From contig NZ_LT837803.1 in NCBI RefSeq assembly GCF_900174485.1, positions 2,185,305-2,249,304 of the forward strand: a DNA stretch of 64,000 nucleotides, given 5' to 3'. The notes beneath the pieces are model-generated. The model was given only the letters and a program-made list of their open reading frames with translations, did not search any database and had not been told where the DNA came from. Shown one piece after another: positions 31,271-40,931 of the stretch. Within the stretch, counting starts at the first letter, position 1; the number at the start of each line of letters is the position of its first letter. The DNA is from Sterolibacterium denitrificans. Lineage in GTDB: Bacteria > Pseudomonadota > Gammaproteobacteria > Burkholderiales > Rhodocyclaceae. The translations under genes and the position numbers were made by a program.

Positions 31271-33261
31271 GAGGCACCATCGCTGTTCCGCGCCGTGCCG
31301 AAAAAGGCTTCGACATCGGCGGCATCGCGGCTGCGCCGCATCGGCGGCAGGGATTGCCAGACGCGCCGACCATAGGGCTTGCCGACCAGGCGCGGATCGC
31401 AAATCATCAGCACGCCGCGATCGTTCTCGTCCCGGATCAGACGGCCGGCACCCTGCTTCATGCTGATCACGGTACGCGGCAACTGATATTCCATGAAGGG
31501 ATTCTTGCCAGCCTTGCGCATCTGCTCGATGCGTGCGGCCAGCACCGGATCGTCGGGCGGCGCGAACGGCAGCTTGTCGATCACCACCAGCGAAAGCGCG
31601 GCGCCCCGCACATCCACGCCTTCCCAGAAACTCTGGCTGGCGATCAGCACGGCATTGCCGAGACGGCGGAAACGCTCCAGCAACTCCCCCTTGGCCCCGA
31701 CGCCTTGCAGCAGCAGGGGAAACTCGATGCCGTCGCGCGCAAAACGCGCCTCCAGCGTTTCGTGGATGCGCCGCATGGCGCGCAATGAAGTGCACAGCAC
31801 GAAAGCCCGCCCCCCGGCCGCGACGATGGCCGGATAGGCTGCCTCGACCACCGCCTCGGCGTAGTCCGGATGATTCGGATCGGGCATGCCGGTCGGCGCG
31901 TACAGCAAGGCATTGCCGGCATAATCGAAAGGACTCTCCCAGTAGCCGGTTGCCGCCGCGCCCAGGCCGAGTTCGCCGCAGTAGTGGGAGAAATCGCGCC
32001 CCACGGCGAGGGTTGCCGAAGTGAAGATCCACGCCCGCGGCTGGCCTTCGAGCTGGCGGCGAAAAATGTCGGCCACGTCGAGCGGCGTCAGATTGAGCGC
32101 CAGCGCATGGCTGAAGATCTCCACCCAGCGCACCTGGCCGGCATCTTCCGGTTTGCGCCAGTCTTTCAGGCGCTGATGCAGTTCCTCATTGCGCTGCAGA
32201 CAACTGGCCAGCCCCTCGGAGCGCTCCGCCTGGGTTTGCAGATGCCGCGACAAGTCCTGCAGCATCTCATCGAGCACCTGCAAGGCTGCCTGGAACGCCC
32301 GGTTGTCGGCCAACTGCGCAACCGGCAGACGCGCATTTTCCTGCGGCACGGCAAGGCGCAGGTCGCGCGCCGCCTTTTCCAGCGCCCGGGCGGCATCCTG
32401 CAACGGCGGATAATCCTTGGCCGCGGCGACGGCTTCGAGGCGCACATCGCGCGCCAGATCGACGAGCTGACCGCTGCCCAGGCTGCTGCCGAAGAACATG
32501 CCGGCGACTTCCGGCAACTGATGCGCTTCGTCGAAGATCACCGTATTGCAGGCGGGCAGCAACTCGCCGGCACCTTCGTCGCGCAGCATCACATCGGCAA
32601 AGAACAAGTGATGATTGATCACCACAATGTCGGCAGCCAGCGCCTCGCGACGCGCGGCCAGGACGAAGCATTCAGCATGATGCGGACATTCCTGGCCGAG
32701 GCAGTTTTCGCGCGTCGACGTCGCCGCCGCCCAGGCGCCGGAATCCTCGGGCACCGCGGCCAGACGCCCCTTGTCGCCGGTTTTGCTGGTCTTGGCGAAA
32801 CGCGCAATGCTGCGGATGTGCCCCGCTTCCTCGCGCGACTGGAAACGCCCATCGGCAATGGCGCGTTCGAGATGGTAATGGCAGACATAATTGGCGCGCC
32901 CCTTGAGCAGCGCAATGCTGGCCGGCACGCCCAGCGCCTCGCGCACGGCGGGCAGATCGCGCTCGAACAACTGATCCTGCAGCGTCTTGGTTCCCGTCGA
33001 GATGATGACCTTGCCGCCGGAAAGCAGTGCCGGCACCAGATAGGCGAAAGTCTTGCCCGTACCCGTGCCGGCTTCGGCCACCAGCACGCTGTCGTCGCGT
33101 ATTGCGGCGGCAATCCGCAGCGCCATTTCCAGTTGTTGCGGACGCGCCCGATAACCGCCGATCGCCTGCGATAGCTTGCCATCCGCGGCAAAGGCGGCGG
33201 CAACGGCGGGGAACTTGGCAACGACGTCGGCAACGTCGCTGGTGGCGGACAAATCGGACAT
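31267..33261 (-). CDS. DinG/YoaA-type Fe-S ATP-dependent DNA helicase
   Basis: The product is 664 residues. This is an XPD-like superfamily 2 helicase: Walker A EAGTGTGKTFAYLVPALL, DEAHQL as motif II, SATL, and the late QGAGRLIRDENDRG as motif VI. Four cysteines between motifs I and II (VCHYH, NCLGQECPHHAEC) form the [4Fe-4S] site. Overall it is closer to YoaA than to long DinG. It would unwind DNA during repair or replication conflicts. The ATG at 33261 matches the family start; the frame is open 36 codons upstream. Its stop overlaps the ATP-grasp-like gene. Confidence 0.92.
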   Translation of the reverse strand: MSDLSATSDVADVVAKFPAVAAAFAADGKLSQAIGGYRARPQQLEMALRIAAAIRDDSVLVAEAGTGTGKTFAYLVPALLSGGKVIISTGTKTLQDQLFERDLPAVREALGVPASIALLKGRANYVCHYHLERAIADGRFQSREEAGHIRSIARFAKTSKTGDKGRLAAVPEDSGAWAAATSTRENCLGQECPHHAECFVLAARREALAADIVVINHHLFFADVMLRDEGAGELLPACNTVIFDEAHQLPEVAGMFFGSSLGSGQLVDLARDVRLEAVAAAKDYPPLQDAARALEKAARDLRLAVPQENARLPVAQLADNRAFQAALQVLDEMLQDLSRHLQTQAERSEGLASCLQRNEELHQRLKDWRKPEDAGQVRWVEIFSHALALNLTPLDVADIFRRQLEGQPRAWIFTSATLAVGRDFSHYCGELGLGAAATGYWESPFDYAGNALLYAPTGMPDPNHPDYAEAVVEAAYPAIVAAGGRAFVLCTSLRAMRRIHETLEARFARDGIEFPLLLQGVGAKGELLERFRRLGNAVLIASQSFWEGVDVRGAALSLVVIDKLPFAPPDDPVLAARIEQMRKAGKNPFMEYQLPRTVISMKQGAGRLIRDENDRGVLMICDPRLVGKPYGRRVWQSLPPMRRSRDAADVEAFFGTARNSDGAS

Positions 33262-33398
33262 GATGGCGCTTGGAGCAGAACCGGCGATGTTATCACGGCG
33301 CGCCGGGGCGCCATGTACACATGTGCCATGCGCCATGTGCCGAGCGCCACGCCGCCCGCCCGGCCGCACCGGAGGCGCGGGCGCGATGCCCGGACGCT

Positions 33399-34835
33399 CT
33401 AGCCGTAGCGATCCGTGCGCGGCATGCCGGCCACCGCGTGGCCATAGCGGTAATCCGCCAGTGGCCGCGCTCCGCCCGGCGCCCGCTCGGTTGCGGCAAG
33501 CTGCGCCGCGATCCCGGCATCGGCGTCGGTGTCGGCATCGGTGTCAGCGTCGGCAGATTCAGTGCCGGCGCGCTGCCGGACCTCCTGCAGCATCTCGGCC
33601 TCGGCCAGCGAACGATCGTCTGCCGCCTCCTGGATGCGCGTCGGCAAACCCATCTCGTCCAGCAATGCCAGCAAAGGCTGCGGCGGCAGTTCTTCGACAT
33701 TCACCATCCGCCGCGCATCCCAGATGCCGCGGGCGATCAGGATGGCTGCCGCCACGGCCGGCACGCCCGCCGTATAGGAAATCGCCTGGCTGCCGACTTC
33801 ACGGTAGCACTCGGCATGATCGCAGACGTTGTAGATGAAGATTTCGCGCGGCTGGCCGTCCTTCATGCCGCGCACCCGGTCGCCGATGCAGGTCAACCCC
33901 TGGTAGTCCGGCGCCAGTGAAGCCGGATCGGGCAGCAGCGCCTTGATTACGTGCAGCGGCACCACCTCCCGTCCATCCTGCAGACGAACCGCCCGTTCGG
34001 ACAGCAGGCCGAGCTTGTTGAGCACGGTGAACACATTGATGTAGTGGTCTGAAAAACCCATCCAGAAACGGAGATCCGGCACGTCCAGGTGGCGCGACAG
34101 CGAGTGCAGCTCGTCATGCCCGGTGAGATAGGTGGTTTGCCTGCCGACAGCCGGCAGATCCCACTCGGCGCGTTGCTCGAACATCCTGCTCGCGGTCCAC
34201 TGGCGGTTCTGCCAGGACCAGACCGTGCCGGTGAACTCGCGGAAGTTGATCTCCGGATCGAAGTTGGTGGCGAAATAGCGGCCATGCGAACCGGCATTGG
34301 TATCGATGATGTCGATGGAATCGATGCGGTCGAAGAACACGTCCTGCGCCAGGCGGGCATAGGCATTCACCACGCCGGGATCGAAGCCGATCCCCAGGAT
34401 GGCGGTCACGCCAGCGGCGGCGCATTCGTTGCGCCGCTTCCACTCATGGTTGGCATACCACGGCGGCGTCTCGCAGACCTTCGCCGGATCCTCGTGGATG
34501 GCCGTGTCGATATAGGCCGCGCCGGTTTCGATGCAGGCGGAGAGCACCGCCATGTTGAGAAAGGACGAACCCGCCTGGATCACGATGCGCGCGCCCGTGG
34601 CGCGTATCAGCGCCGCCGTCGCCGGCACATCCAGCGCGTTCAGGGCATGCGCCTGGATGACACCCGGCTGTTGCAGACTGCGTTTGGCAATCACCGATTC
34701 GACGATGCCATGGCATTTTTCCAACGTCCGCGAGGCGACGTGAATCTCGCCCAGCAGCGCATTGTTCTGCGCGCATTTGTGGGCCACCACATGGGCAACG
34801 CCGCCGGCACCGATGATGAGGATGTTCCTTTTCAT
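33399..34835 (-). CDS. Carboxy(nor)spermidine synthase (saccharopine dehydrogenase family)
   Basis: This 478-residue NAD(P)-dependent enzyme condenses aspartate semialdehyde with putrescine or diaminopropane. The nucleotide-binding start ILIIGAGGVAHVVAHKCAQN, 'VIQAGSSFLNMAVLSACIETGAAYIDT' and 'GFDPGVVNAYA' are typical. Family members end near residue 400; here a roughly 70-residue tail includes an Asp-Ala-Asp-Thr repeat encoded by a short tandem DNA repeat (33516-33556). It follows nspC by 55 bp on the same strand, and the pair forms the alternative, AdoMet-independent route to spermidine or norspermidine. Confidence 0.92.
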   Translation of the reverse strand: MKRNILIIGAGGVAHVVAHKCAQNNALLGEIHVASRTLEKCHGIVESVIAKRSLQQPGVIQAHALNALDVPATAALIRATGARIVIQAGSSFLNMAVLSACIETGAAYIDTAIHEDPAKVCETPPWYANHEWKRRNECAAAGVTAILGIGFDPGVVNAYARLAQDVFFDRIDSIDIIDTNAGSHGRYFATNFDPEINFREFTGTVWSWQNRQWTASRMFEQRAEWDLPAVGRQTTYLTGHDELHSLSRHLDVPDLRFWMGFSDHYINVFTVLNKLGLLSERAVRLQDGREVVPLHVIKALLPDPASLAPDYQGLTCIGDRVRGMKDGQPREIFIYNVCDHAECYREVGSQAISYTAGVPAVAAAILIARGIWDARRMVNVEELPPQPLLALLDEMGLPTRIQEAADDRSLAEAEMLQEVRQRAGTESADADTDADTDADAGIAAQLAATERAPGGARPLADYRYGHAVAGMPRTDRYG

Positions 34836-34890
34836 GGCTGTTTGCTCCGTTCGCTAAGGAATCCTTTGCAGGAAAATGTTGAAGGCTCGG

Positions 34891-35997
34891 TCAGCCGAGG
34901 CTGGCCACATACTCCGGATAATCAAATTCGCGCACCACGCGCACCTGGCCGTCCAGCTCGCGGACGGCAATCGCCGGCATCCGGATGCCGTTGAACCAGT
35001 TCTTCTTGACCATGGTGTAACCCGCCGCATCCTGTATCGACAGACGCGCGCCGACTTCCAGCGGCGCGGGGAAGTCGTATTCGCCGAAGATGTCGCCGGC
35101 CAGGCAGGTCTTGCCGCAGATCATGTAACGATGAGGACCGGCATTCGGCTCGATGCGCGCCGGCTGCCGGTAGATCAGCAGATCCAGCATGTGGGCTTCG
35201 GTCGAGCTATCGACGATGGCCAGATGCTTGCCGTTGTAAAGCGTATCGAGCACCGTCACCTCCAGCGTGGCGCTCCCCTGCACCACCGCCTCGCCCGGCT
35301 CCAGATAGACCTGCACGCCGTGGCGTTCGGCAAAGCGGCGCAGGCGCTCGCCCAGTGCTTCCAGCGGATAGCCCGGCGCGGTGAAATGGATGCCGCCGCC
35401 CAGACTCACCCAGCTCACTTGCTGCAGCAGATGGCCGTAGCGTTCTTCCAGATGGGTCAGCAATTCATCGAAGCGCGCATAGTCGCGGTTCTCGCAATTG
35501 TTGTGGATCATGAAGCCGTCCAACTGCCCGATCACCGCCTCGATCCGCGTCGCGTCGGACTCGCCGAGGCGGCTGTAGGGACGCGCCGGATCGGCCAGGT
35601 CGAAGCCGGATGCGCTGATCTGCGGGTTCAGGCGCAGCCCGCGCGGGATGCCGGCCGCCTGACCGGCAAAGCGCTCGAGCTGGGAAATCGAGTTGAAGAT
35701 GATCTTGTCGGCCTGGCCGACGGCTTCGGCAATCTCGTGATCCGCCCAGGCCACACTGTAGGCATGGGTCTCGCCGCCGAACTTCTCGCGCCCCAGCTTC
35801 AGCTCGAACAGCGATGAGGACGTCGTGCCATCGAGGTATTCGCACATCGAGTCGAACACCGGCCAGGTGGCGAAACACTTCAGCGCCAGCAGCAGGCGCG
35901 CCCCGGACAGCGCGCGCAGACGCGCCGCCTGCTGCAGATTGGCCTGCAGGGCGGCCTTGTCGATGAGGTAGCAGGGCGTCGGAGTCAGTATCGTCAT
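34891..35997 (-). CDS. nspC: Carboxynorspermidine/carboxyspermidine decarboxylase
   Basis: The product is 368 residues. This alanine-racemase-fold PLP enzyme is of the NspC group: PLP-lysine region LLLALKCFATWPVFD, the helical HNNCENRDY segment, GGGIHFTAPGYPLE, and late GKTCLAGDIFGEYDFP. It decarboxylates the product of the downstream synthase, completing spermidine (or norspermidine) synthesis. It is the first gene of the two-gene polyamine unit, preceded by a 541-bp region with no clear large gene. Confidence 0.95.
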   Translation of the reverse strand: MTILTPTPCYLIDKAALQANLQQAARLRALSGARLLLALKCFATWPVFDSMCEYLDGTTSSSLFELKLGREKFGGETHAYSVAWADHEIAEAVGQADKIIFNSISQLERFAGQAAGIPRGLRLNPQISASGFDLADPARPYSRLGESDATRIEAVIGQLDGFMIHNNCENRDYARFDELLTHLEERYGHLLQQVSWVSLGGGIHFTAPGYPLEALGERLRRFAERHGVQVYLEPGEAVVQGSATLEVTVLDTLYNGKHLAIVDSSTEAHMLDLLIYRQPARIEPNAGPHRYMICGKTCLAGDIFGEYDFPAPLEVGARLSIQDAAGYTMVKKNWFNGIRMPAIAVRELDGQVRVVREFDYPEYVASLG

Positions 35998-36538
35998 CGT
36001 TCCTGAAATGCAGCGCTATCGGTTGACCCGCTGAAACGCGCGGAGGGTGAAAAGTGAAAGGTAAAGAGCAGATGGCTGCTGGAAAGCAACAAGCACACAA
36101 ACGCAACCGCCAGAAACGGCTCGGCCGTCACGCAGAAGGCTGCAGCGCAGCAGTAAATCGCGGGAAGCAGCGCCGCCTGGATCAGGCCGGCGTTCGGCTA
36201 TGGCACACCTGGTCCTGCATCGGATACAGGCGTATCGGCAACATGGCTCGGCGATGAGCGATATTGCGCGCGGACAGGCAGCGACGACGCGCAGACAGGC
36301 GCGTGTGCCGCATGCGGCGGCGGAAATGCTTTTCCTTTTGGGAGGTGTTCAGAGACACTGAGACAATCCCCAATTGGACGAGGGCGTCTTTATGCATGGC
36401 GACCTTTCCCAACCAGTAGATGGTTCTTTCGAGAACGCGAAAGAAGCGTGCATTCTAACGGGAAACCGCCACCAAGTGCGGCAAAAGATCGGCGGCTTCA
36501 GCGATGGGGCAAATCGGGCGGCGGCGGCAGCCGCCCGT
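35998..36538. other. 541-bp mutS-nspC gap with a possible small ORF
   Basis: Between mutS and nspC there is no sizeable recognisable gene. On the minus strand, TAGAAT (plus strand ATTCTA near 36454) could be a -10 for transcription toward nspC, and a short open frame with a good ribosome-binding site begins at 36397. A longer untranslated leader for nspC, for example with polyamine control, is possible but not shown. Confidence 0.4.
36182..36397 (-). CDS. Possible small protein or leader ORF upstream of nspC (71 aa)
   Basis: GGGAAAGG lies at good spacing before an ATG at 36397, giving a 71-residue product. It opens MHKDALVQLGIVSVSLNTSQ and then becomes strongly basic (HFRRRMRHTRLSARRRC). No family is recognised. 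It is co-oriented with nspC, which starts about 185 bp further on. The alternative is that this is only leader RNA and the frame is open by chance in GC-rich DNA. Confidence 0.28.
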   Translation of the reverse strand: MHKDALVQLGIVSVSLNTSQKEKHFRRRMRHTRLSARRRCLSARNIAHRRAMLPIRLYPMQDQVCHSRTPA

Positions 36539-39151
36539 TCACTCTTCCGCCAGCAACTTGATTCGATACAGCCGCTCCAGCGCTTCGCGCGGCGACAGGG
36601 CATCGGGATCCAGTTCGCGCAGGGCCTCGAGCGCCGGATGCGGCTCGGCTTCGGCGGGCGGCGCGGCCTGGGCGGCAGCGAACAGATCGGGCTGATGCGA
36701 ATCGGCGCGCTGCGCGAGCTCGCGGTTTTCCAGCAGGCTCAAGTGGCGCTTCGCATCGCGAATCACGCCGCCGGGCATGCCCGCCAGCGCGGCCACCTGT
36801 ATCCCGTAACTCTGGCTCGCCGGACCTTCCTCGACGGCGTGCAGAAAGACGATGCGGCTGCCGTGCTCGACGGCATCCAGATGCACGTTGATGCACTCCG
36901 GATGATCCTGCGCCAGGCGCGTCAACTCGAAATAGTGCGTCGAAAACAGGCTGAAGGCGCGGTTCTTCCCGATCAGGTGGCGGGCGATCGAATACGCCAG
37001 CGCCATGCCGTCGAAAGTCGACGTGCCGCGGCCGATTTCATCCATCAGCACCAGCGATTTATCGGTGGCGCCATGCAGGATCGCCGCCGCCTCGGTCATC
37101 TCGACCATGAAGGTCGAACGCCCCGAAGCCAGATCGTCGGAAGCGCCGATGCGCGTATAGATGGCATCGACCGGGCCAATGCACACGGCGCGCGCGGGAA
37201 CGAAGCTGCCGCAATGGGCCAGCAGCACGATCAGCGCCACCTGGCGCATGTAGGTCGATTTGCCGCCCATGTTCGGCCCGGTCACCAGCAGCATGCGCCG
37301 CGTCGTGCCGAGCTGGGTGTCATTGGCGATGAAGTCATCGACCTGGGTTTCGACCACCGGATGCCGCCCGCCCTGGATGCCGATGCCCGGCGCGCTCTGG
37401 AATTCAGGCCGGCAGTAATCCAGGCGCCGCGCCGCATCGGCAAAGGCGTTGAGGCCATCGACAAGCGCCACGGCGCGGGCAATGCGCTGCAAGACGGGAA
37501 CGTGCGCGGCAAGGCTGTCCAGCAGTGCTTCATAAAGCTGCTTTTCCAGCGCCAGCGCGCGCTCGTTGGCGGACAGCGCCTTGTCCTCGAAAGCCTTGAG
37601 CTCCGCGGTGATGTAGCGTTCGGCATTCTTCAGCGTCTGGCGCCGACGGTAGTCATCCGGTATTTTTTCCACATGCGCATGGCTGACTTCGATATAGAAG
37701 CCATGCACCCTGTTGAATTCGACCTTGAGGCTGCCGATGCCGGTCCGCGCTTTCTCGCGCGCTTCCAGCGCCAGCAGGAATTCGCCGCAGTTGTTCTGCA
37801 GACCGCGCAGCTCGTCGAGCCGCTCATCGTAGCCGTCGTTGATGACGCCGCCTTCGCGCAGCACGACGGAGGGTTCGGGACGGATCGCGCGCTGCAGCAG
37901 ATCCAGCACATCCCCGGGCGTGGCCAGTTGCCGGCGGGCATCGAGCAACAGCGGCGCATTTGCCGCGGCCAGCGCCTCGCGCAGCCCGGCAAGCGCGGCC
38001 AGGCTGTCGCGCAGCGCGGAAAAATCGCGCGGCCGGGCGCTCTTGAGGGCAATGCGGGCGGTGATGCGCTCGATGTCGGACACCTGGCGCAAACCGTCGT
38101 GCAAGGCGTTGCTGTCACCTGCGCCGCCCCCGCTGCCCATTTCCAGCAGTTCGCCGACGGCCTCGTGGCGTGCCGCCGCCAGTTGCTGATCGGCCAGCGG
38201 ATGATGCAGACAGTGACGCAGCCAGCGCGAGCCCATGCTGGTCGCACAGCCGTCGAGCAGCGAAAGCAGCGTCGGCGCCGGCTCGCCGCGCAGGGTTTCG
38301 CTGATTTCCAGATTGCGCCGGGTCGCCGCGTCCAGGCGCAGGTATTCGCCCGCCGTCTCGACCTTGAGCGCGGTGACATGCACCAGCGCCTGGCGCTGCG
38401 TGGCGTGAGCGTACTGGAACAACGCCCCGGCCGCGCCCAGGCCCAGCGCAAAACCCTCGCTGATGCCGGCATCTTCCGGCAGAAAGGCGGCCAGATCGCG
38501 CGTGCCGAAATGTTCGGCCAGCAGATGCGCGGCTGCCGCCGCATCGAAATGCCAGTCCGGCAAGCGGCGCACGGCCGCCCCGCGCGCATGCTCGAAACCG
38601 GTCGGTTCGCTGCGCAGCCCGTCCGGCATCAGCACCTCGGCCGGGTGCAGGCGCTCGAATTGCGCCGGCAGCGCATCGACGGCGCATTCGAGCGCGCGCA
38701 GCTCGCCGTTGGCGAGATTCAGCCAGGCCAACCCGGCGTGCTGGCGCTCGCAACACACGGCCAGCAGCAGACTTTCCGTCTTGTCGTCGAGCAGGGCCGC
38801 ATCGGTCAGCGTGCCGGGCGTGACGATGCGCGTCACCGCCCGCTCCACCGGCCCTTTGCTGGCCGCCGGATCGCCGATCTGCTCGCAGATGGCCACCGAC
38901 TCGCCGAGCCTCACCAGCCGCGCCAGATAGCCTTCCATCGCATGAAACGGCACGCCCGCCATCGGAATCGGCTGCCCGGCCGACTGGCCGCGCTTGGTCA
39001 GCGTGATGTCGAGCAGGCGCGCCGCTTTTTCGGCATCGGCAAAGAACAGCTCGTAGAAGTCCCCCATGCGGTAGAACAGCAGCATGTCCGGATGCCGGGC
39101 CTTGAGGCCGAGATACTGCTGCATCATCGGCGTGTGCTTGGCCTGCTCCAT
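36539..39151 (-). CDS. mutS: DNA mismatch repair protein MutS
   Basis: The product is 870 residues. The mismatch-recognition motif GDFYELFF, the connector and lever domains, and the ATPase domain with Walker [19 protein letters not shown] are present, followed by [12 protein letters not shown] and the helix-turn-helix region. A dimer/tetramer tail ends '[10 protein letters not shown]'. The ATG at 39151 is chosen because GAGGA sits just upstream; an ATG at 39187 has no ribosome-binding site. It is divergent from the denitrification island. Confidence 0.98.
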   Translation of the reverse strand: MEQAKHTPMMQQYLGLKARHPDMLLFYRMGDFYELFFADAEKAARLLDITLTKRGQSAGQPIPMAGVPFHAMEGYLARLVRLGESVAICEQIGDPAASKGPVERAVTRIVTPGTLTDAALLDDKTESLLLAVCCERQHAGLAWLNLANGELRALECAVDALPAQFERLHPAEVLMPDGLRSEPTGFEHARGAAVRRLPDWHFDAAAAAHLLAEHFGTRDLAAFLPEDAGISEGFALGLGAAGALFQYAHATQRQALVHVTALKVETAGEYLRLDAATRRNLEISETLRGEPAPTLLSLLDGCATSMGSRWLRHCLHHPLADQQLAAARHEAVGELLEMGSGGGAGDSNALHDGLRQVSDIERITARIALKSARPRDFSALRDSLAALAGLREALAAANAPLLLDARRQLATPGDVLDLLQRAIRPEPSVVLREGGVINDGYDERLDELRGLQNNCGEFLLALEAREKARTGIGSLKVEFNRVHGFYIEVSHAHVEKIPDDYRRRQTLKNAERYITAELKAFEDKALSANERALALEKQLYEALLDSLAAHVPVLQRIARAVALVDGLNAFADAARRLDYCRPEFQSAPGIGIQGGRHPVVETQVDDFIANDTQLGTTRRMLLVTGPNMGGKSTYMRQVALIVLLAHCGSFVPARAVCIGPVDAIYTRIGASDDLASGRSTFMVEMTEAAAILHGATDKSLVLMDEIGRGTSTFDGMALAYSIARHLIGKNRAFSLFSTHYFELTRLAQDHPECINVHLDAVEHGSRIVFLHAVEEGPASQSYGIQVAALAGMPGGVIRDAKRHLSLLENRELAQRADSHQPDLFAAAQAAPPAEAEPHPALEALRELDPDALSPREALERLYRIKLLAEE

Positions 39152-39254
39152 GCCGTCCTCGCCAGGTGGGCGCGTCGCCTTTTCCATGTGTCGGTCAATG
39201 TGCGTCGTGTCGAATCCGGCGATTTTAAGTGATTGCAGTTCCGGCGACAGTACC

Positions 39255-39268
39255 TTGATTTGCCGCAA
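39255..39268 (+). promoter_or_regulatory. Weak FNR/DNR-like half site upstream of nirC
   Basis: TTGATTTGCCGCAA has an intact left half (TTGAT) and three of five bases of the right half. It lies about 100 bp upstream of the nirC start in the mutS-nirC divergent gap. It is much weaker than the nirS and norC sites. Confidence 0.25.
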
Positions 39269-39367
39269 TGTGGCAGGCGAGCTGCGCTGCTACGCTTCGC
39301 AAGTACAATGTTTCATTTCCAAAGTATTTCCAAAGCAATACGAGCAATACGCCTTGCCATGTTTGCC

Positions 39368-39730
39368 ATGAAAAAACCGCCACTCCTGCCCATCGTCCTG
39401 CTGCCCGCCCTGCTGTGCCTGCCGCCGCCGGCGCTGGCGGAAACGACGAACGCAGACACGGACGGCGCGCAACCCGGCGCCAAGCGCCGGGTCGAGCTGG
39501 TGCGCATGGTGCGCCAAGACTGCGGCTCCTGCCATGGCATGACGCTGAAAGGCGGTCTGGGCTCGCCCCTGCTGCCGGAAAACCTGCGCGACAAACCCGC
39601 CGACGGCCTGGTGGCAACGATCATGCAGGGACGGCCGGGCACGGCGATGCCGCCGTGGCAGGCCATCATCAGCGAAGCGGAAGCCGAATGGATCGTGGCG
39701 CGGCTATTGACGGGATTTCCACAGGAGTAA
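39368..39730 (+). CDS. nirC: NirC-type monoheme c-type cytochrome
   Basis: This 120-residue periplasmic cytochrome has a signal peptide (MKKPPLLPIVLLPALL, cleaved after ALA near residue 24) and one heme motif, C52-GS-C55-H56. NirC is an electron carrier used in heme d1 maturation and nitrite reduction. It is the first gene of nirCFDLGHJN. The start is not certain: ATGs at 39359 and 39308 are in frame and none has a clear ribosome-binding site; 39368 gives the best signal peptide. Confidence 0.85.
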   Translation: MKKPPLLPIVLLPALLCLPPPALAETTNADTDGAQPGAKRRVELVRMVRQDCGSCHGMTLKGGLGSPLLPENLRDKPADGLVATIMQGRPGTAMPPWQAIISEAEAEWIVARLLTGFPQE

Positions 39731-39734
39731 GGCA

Positions 39735-40931
39735 ATGATGGGAAAAACAGGATGGCGAACGATGACGCGCGGCCTGGGCGGCGCGCTGCTGCTCCTGCTG
39801 GCCGGCTGCGCCCAGCAACCGCTGCGCGGCACCGGCGATCTGGGCGTGGTGATCGAGCGGGCGGATGCGCGTGTGGCGGTGGTCGACACCAGCGCCCGGG
39901 CAATCGTCGCGAGCATCGGCGGCCTGGGCGATCTGTCGCATGCCTCGGTGGTGTTCTCGCGCGACGGGCGCCATGCCTACGTGTTCGGCCGCGACGGCGG
40001 ATTGTCCAGGCTCGATCTGCTGCGGCAGCAGGTCGTCAATCGCGTCGTCCAGGCCGGCAACAGCATCGGCGGCGCGATTTCCCAGGATGGGCGGCTGGTG
40101 GTGGCACAAAACTATGAACCGGGCGGCATCAAGGTATTCGATGCCGAAACACTGGAACTGCTCGCCGACATTCCCGCCGAATACGGCAGCGAGGGCAAAC
40201 GCTCCAAGGTGGTGGGCCTGGCCGACCTGCCCGGCAACAGGTTCGTTTATTCGCTGTTCGATGCCGGCGAAATCTGGGTGGCCGATCTGTCCTCGCCCCG
40301 CCAGCCGAAGCTGACGAAGTTCCGCGACATCGGCAAGCAGCCCTATGACGCGCTGGTGACGCCCAATGGCCGCTACTACCTGGCCGGGCTGTTCGGCGAG
40401 GATGGCATCGCCCTGCTCGATCTGTGGCGTCCGGAACTGGGCGTGCGCAGGATCCTTGCCGGCTACGGCCGTGGCGAGCAGCCCTTGCCGGTCTACAAGA
40501 TGCCGCATCTGCGCGGCTGGTCGATCGCCGGCAATCGCGCCTATCTGCCGGCCATCGGCCGCCATGAAGTGCTGGTGGTCGATACAACCAGTTGGCAGGA
40601 AGTCGGCCGCATCCCCGTCAAGGGCCAGCCGGTATTCGTCATGGCGCGGCCGGACGGGCGCCAGGTCTGGGTGAATTTCGCCTTTCCCGACTATGACCAG
40701 GTGCAGGTAATCGACACCCTGGAAGAACGCATCATCCAGACCCTGGCCCCGGGCAAGGCCGTGCTGCACATGGAATTCACCCCGCGCGGCGAAGCGGTTT
40801 GGATTTCGGCGCGCGACGCCAATCGCGTGGCGATCTACGATACGGCCAGCCTGCAACTGATCGGCGAGTTGCCGGCCAGCTCCCCGTCGGGCATTTTCTT
40901 TACCGCGCGCGCGGCGAGGATCGGGTTTTGA
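39735..40931 (+). CDS. nirF: Heme d1 biosynthesis protein NirF (lipoprotein)
   Basis: The product is 398 residues. The signal sequence ends in a lipobox (LLAGC), predicting a periplasmic lipid-anchored protein. The rest is an eight-bladed beta-propeller homologous to the d1 domain of NirS (repeats such as FSRDGRHAYVFGRDG). NirF is required for heme d1 formation and binds a late intermediate. AGGAGTAAGG precedes the ATG. Its TGA overlaps the TTG start of the NirD-L gene. Confidence 0.93.
   Translation: MMGKTGWRTMTRGLGGALLLLLAGCAQQPLRGTGDLGVVIERADARVAVVDTSARAIVASIGGLGDLSHASVVFSRDGRHAYVFGRDGGLSRLDLLRQQVVNRVVQAGNSIGGAISQDGRLVVAQNYEPGGIKVFDAETLELLADIPAEYGSEGKRSKVVGLADLPGNRFVYSLFDAGEIWVADLSSPRQPKLTKFRDIGKQPYDALVTPNGRYYLAGLFGEDGIALLDLWRPELGVRRILAGYGRGEQPLPVYKMPHLRGWSIAGNRAYLPAIGRHEVLVVDTTSWQEVGRIPVKGQPVFVMARPDGRQVWVNFAFPDYDQVQVIDTLEERIIQTLAPGKAVLHMEFTPRGEAVWISARDANRVAIYDTASLQLIGELPASSPSGIFFTARAARIGF

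Noticed and set aside
33290-33330. Cluster of CATG-containing repeats upstream of dinG
   Set aside because: Imperfect, short and not symmetric; I could not support an operator or LexA-like site.
36374-39232. A 950-codon open frame opposite mutS
   Set aside because: Same explanation: it is antisense to a well-supported mutS and shows no recognisable domain.
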